From positions 1 through 8,000 of the forward strand of contig JALONY010000055.1 of assembly GCA_025454715.1 (NCBI GenBank): a stretch of DNA of 8,000 nucleotides. Reading direction: 5' to 3'. Position 1 is the first letter of the stretch; every line of letters starts with the position of its first letter. A program made the translations under genes and the position numbers. The stretch comes from Anaerolineae bacterium (lineage in GTDB: Bacteria; Chloroflexota; Anaerolineae; Aggregatilineales; Phototrophicaceae). The notes under the pieces are model-generated. The model made no database searches and was not told the DNA's origin. It saw only the letters and a list, made by a program, of their open reading frames with translations. Of this stretch, positions 7,194 through 8,000 are shown piece after piece.

Positions 7194-7256
7194 GTGATTA
7201 GGACTATGACAAGGGGCTTAGCCCATAAAGTCTCAATCTTGCGTTAAGCATTAAGA

Positions 7257-7299
7257 AAATAGCACACAATGCAGCGTTCATTGTGTGCTATTTCTTTAG
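7257..7299 (+). terminator. Rho-independent-like terminator of the mrp operon
   Basis: AAATAGCACACAATG (7257-7271) pairs perfectly over 15 bp with 7279-7293 around a 7-nt loop and is followed by CTTTAGG. The stem ends in A/T pairs, so both sides are T-rich in their own direction and it may work in both. It begins 63 nt after the mrpG stop and ends before the next gene. The U-tract is short and interrupted, and termination strength is uncertain. Confidence 0.72.
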
Positions 7300-7329
7300 G
7301 TCACGAATGAGTGTTTACTTATCAATCAG

Positions 7330-7337
7330 AAAAGGTG
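7330..7337 (+). promoter_or_regulatory. Ribosome binding site that fixes the start at 7343
   Basis: AAAAGGTG at 7330-7337 has its GG core 7 nt before the ATG at 7343. The upstream in-frame alternatives, ATG 7307 and GTG 7283, have no comparable site, and the GTG lies inside the terminator hairpin. Confidence 0.55.
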
Positions 7338-7342
7338 CTCTC

Positions 7343-7714
7343 ATGGCACATACCGTCCGCCCAACCCAACACCCGCAGTGTGTACAAATCGAAATCCACG
7401 GCGAATTGACCTTCGACGACATGACGTGCAGCGCCGAGCTGGGGTTGGGGCAGGGGCAACCGCGCTGGGTATTGCTGGACGTTTCGGAGATGGACGTGGC
7501 GTTGCCGGAGCATTTCATCGAGGCGTCGCGCAAGTCGTGGTTCATGCACCCCGACCTCGTGCATATGGCGGTCTACACGCGCAGTAGCTTGCTGGGCAGT
7601 GCGGCGCGCATGATTGCCAAGCTGACGCGCAGCCGTGAGCGGATGACGATCCACGACAGCCGCGAGAAGGCCGAGGCGCACCTGCGCGACGAGATGCTGA
7701 AGGCGGGGGTGTAG
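7343..7714 (+). CDS. SpoIIAA-like / STAS-like small protein, function unknown
   Basis: This 123-residue soluble protein has no signal peptide or membrane segment. The order of predicted elements resembles the SpoIIAA-like/STAS fold: a strand CVQIEIHGELT (about 13-23), a strand WVLLDVSEMD, a helix HFIEASRKSW, a strand LVHMAVYT and a C-terminal strand-helix RMTIHDSREKAEAHLRDEM. The final element looks like the closing helix of SpoIIAA-like proteins. The DSSG-type loop that carries the phosphorylated serine of anti-sigma-factor antagonists is not seen, so a classical partner-switch role is not supported. The family call rests on pattern recognition only. The gene follows the terminator of the mrp operon, so it is probably a separate transcription unit, and it converges with the glycosidase-like gene 31 nt away. 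Confidence 0.72.
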   Translation: MAHTVRPTQHPQCVQIEIHGELTFDDMTCSAELGLGQGQPRWVLLDVSEMDVALPEHFIEASRKSWFMHPDLVHMAVYTRSSLLGSAARMIAKLTRSRERMTIHDSREKAEAHLRDEMLKAGV

Positions 7715-7745
7715 GGTGTGACGGCGCGGCGGGGTGAGGTCTGGG

Positions 7746-8000
7746 CTAAACCCCGCGTAGCTTGCTGAAGCGGTCGAACAGCACCGGCATCGGTTTGTCG
7801 TCACGCCCGACGAGGCCGTAGCCGTTGTGCATCCCCATCGCCCAAGCGTACCAGATGACGGCGGCCACCTTACCGGCATATTCACGGTTGATGAGCTCGA
7901 CGAACTCGCTGGCATATTGGGCGATGTCGTTGGGGTTGTCGCCCTCTTTGTCCAGCGCGCCCCATTCGGTCAGCCAAATCGGGCGGTCGGGCAAGACCGC
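7746..8000 (-). CDS. Probable glycoside hydrolase, C-terminal part (partial, N-terminus beyond window)
   Basis: On the minus strand 84 codons run from the window edge to a TAG at 7748-7746. The sequence PIWLTEWGAL near the visible start matches the strand-7 region of (beta/alpha)8 clan-A glycosidases. There the glutamate in a TEWG/TExG setting (here the codon at 7965-7967) acts as catalytic nucleophile. The following helix (DIAQYASEFVELI) and the aromatic strand AAVIWYAWAMGMHNGYGLV fit strand 8 and the barrel end. The closing KPMPVLFDRFSKL is typical of the last helix. The family (GH5, GH39 or another) and substrate cannot be fixed without the N-terminal half. A TTG at 7994 is an internal Leu codon, not the true start. 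Confidence 0.7.
   Translation of the reverse strand, partial: AVLPDRPIWLTEWGALDKEGDNPNDIAQYASEFVELINREYAGKVAAVIWYAWAMGMHNGYGLVGRDDKPMPVLFDRFSKLRGV

Noticed and set aside
7206..7247. 13-codon open frame after mrpG (ATG to TAA)
   Set aside because: AGGA lies only 2 nt before the ATG, the frame is tiny, and nothing else supports translation.
7729..7756. GC-rich 7-bp inverted repeat (GCGGGGT / ACCCCGC) between the convergent genes
   Set aside because: The loop is 14 nt, there is no T-run in either direction, and it overlaps the stop region of the glycosidase gene. It is too weak to call a terminator.
7322..7915. 197-codon minus-strand open frame across the SpoIIAA-like gene and the glycosidase end
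   Set aside because: It is antisense to one supported gene and in the wrong frame of another, with low-complexity Ser/Thr and Arg/His stretches.

Overview
The window looks like chromosomal DNA from a GC-rich bacterium (by eye about 60-65% GC). It has no mobile elements, rRNA, tRNA or CRISPR repeats. The best-supported content is a complete Mrp-type (multisubunit) Na+/H+ antiporter operon at 1268-7193, flanked by genes on both strands. A eukaryotic-type Ser/Thr kinase joined to an AAA-type NTPase, the group-2 (fused mrpAB) operon layout and heavy use of TTG for leucine together recall Chloroflexota. That taxonomic guess is weak and is inference only.

Layout. Positions 1-1031 (minus strand) hold the N-terminal 343 residues of a Ser/Thr protein kinase that runs off the left edge. 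It has its own consensus-like promoter around 1101-1130. A 236-bp divergent intergenic region (1032-1267) separates it from the Mrp operon. The operon reads left to right: mrpA-mrpB fused in one frame (1268-4144), mrpC (4149-4514), mrpD (4524-6029), mrpE (6035-6571), mrpF (6568-6840) and mrpG (6840-7193). Gaps are 4, 9 and 5 nt, followed by ATGA and TGATG overlaps, so one polycistronic, translationally coupled transcript is very likely. A strong 15-bp hairpin with a short T-rich tail (7257-7299) then ends the transcript. After it come a 123-residue SpoIIAA-like/STAS-like protein gene (7343-7714, plus strand) and, convergent with it, the C-terminal 84 residues of a probable glycoside hydrolase (7746-8000, minus strand).

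How the genes work together. MrpA and MrpD are complex-I-like (NuoL/M/N family) proton-channel subunits and both keep the expected membrane-embedded Glu and Lys residues. MrpC is NuoK-like. MrpB, E, F and G are the small Mrp-specific subunits. Together they form a proton-motive-force-driven exporter of Na+ (possibly also Li+ or K+) used in pH and salt homeostasis. No hydrogenase, NADH dehydrogenase or formate dehydrogenase gene is present, so this is the antiporter rather than an Mbh- or complex-I-type respiratory complex. The flanking kinase, SpoIIAA-like protein and glycosidase have no demonstrable link to the antiporter.

I see no clear case for an entirely new system here. The points most worth a second look are a histidine/aspartate-rich loop inside MrpA, an inverted repeat within the last codons of mrpG, and a helically phased direct repeat directly upstream of the kinase promoter.
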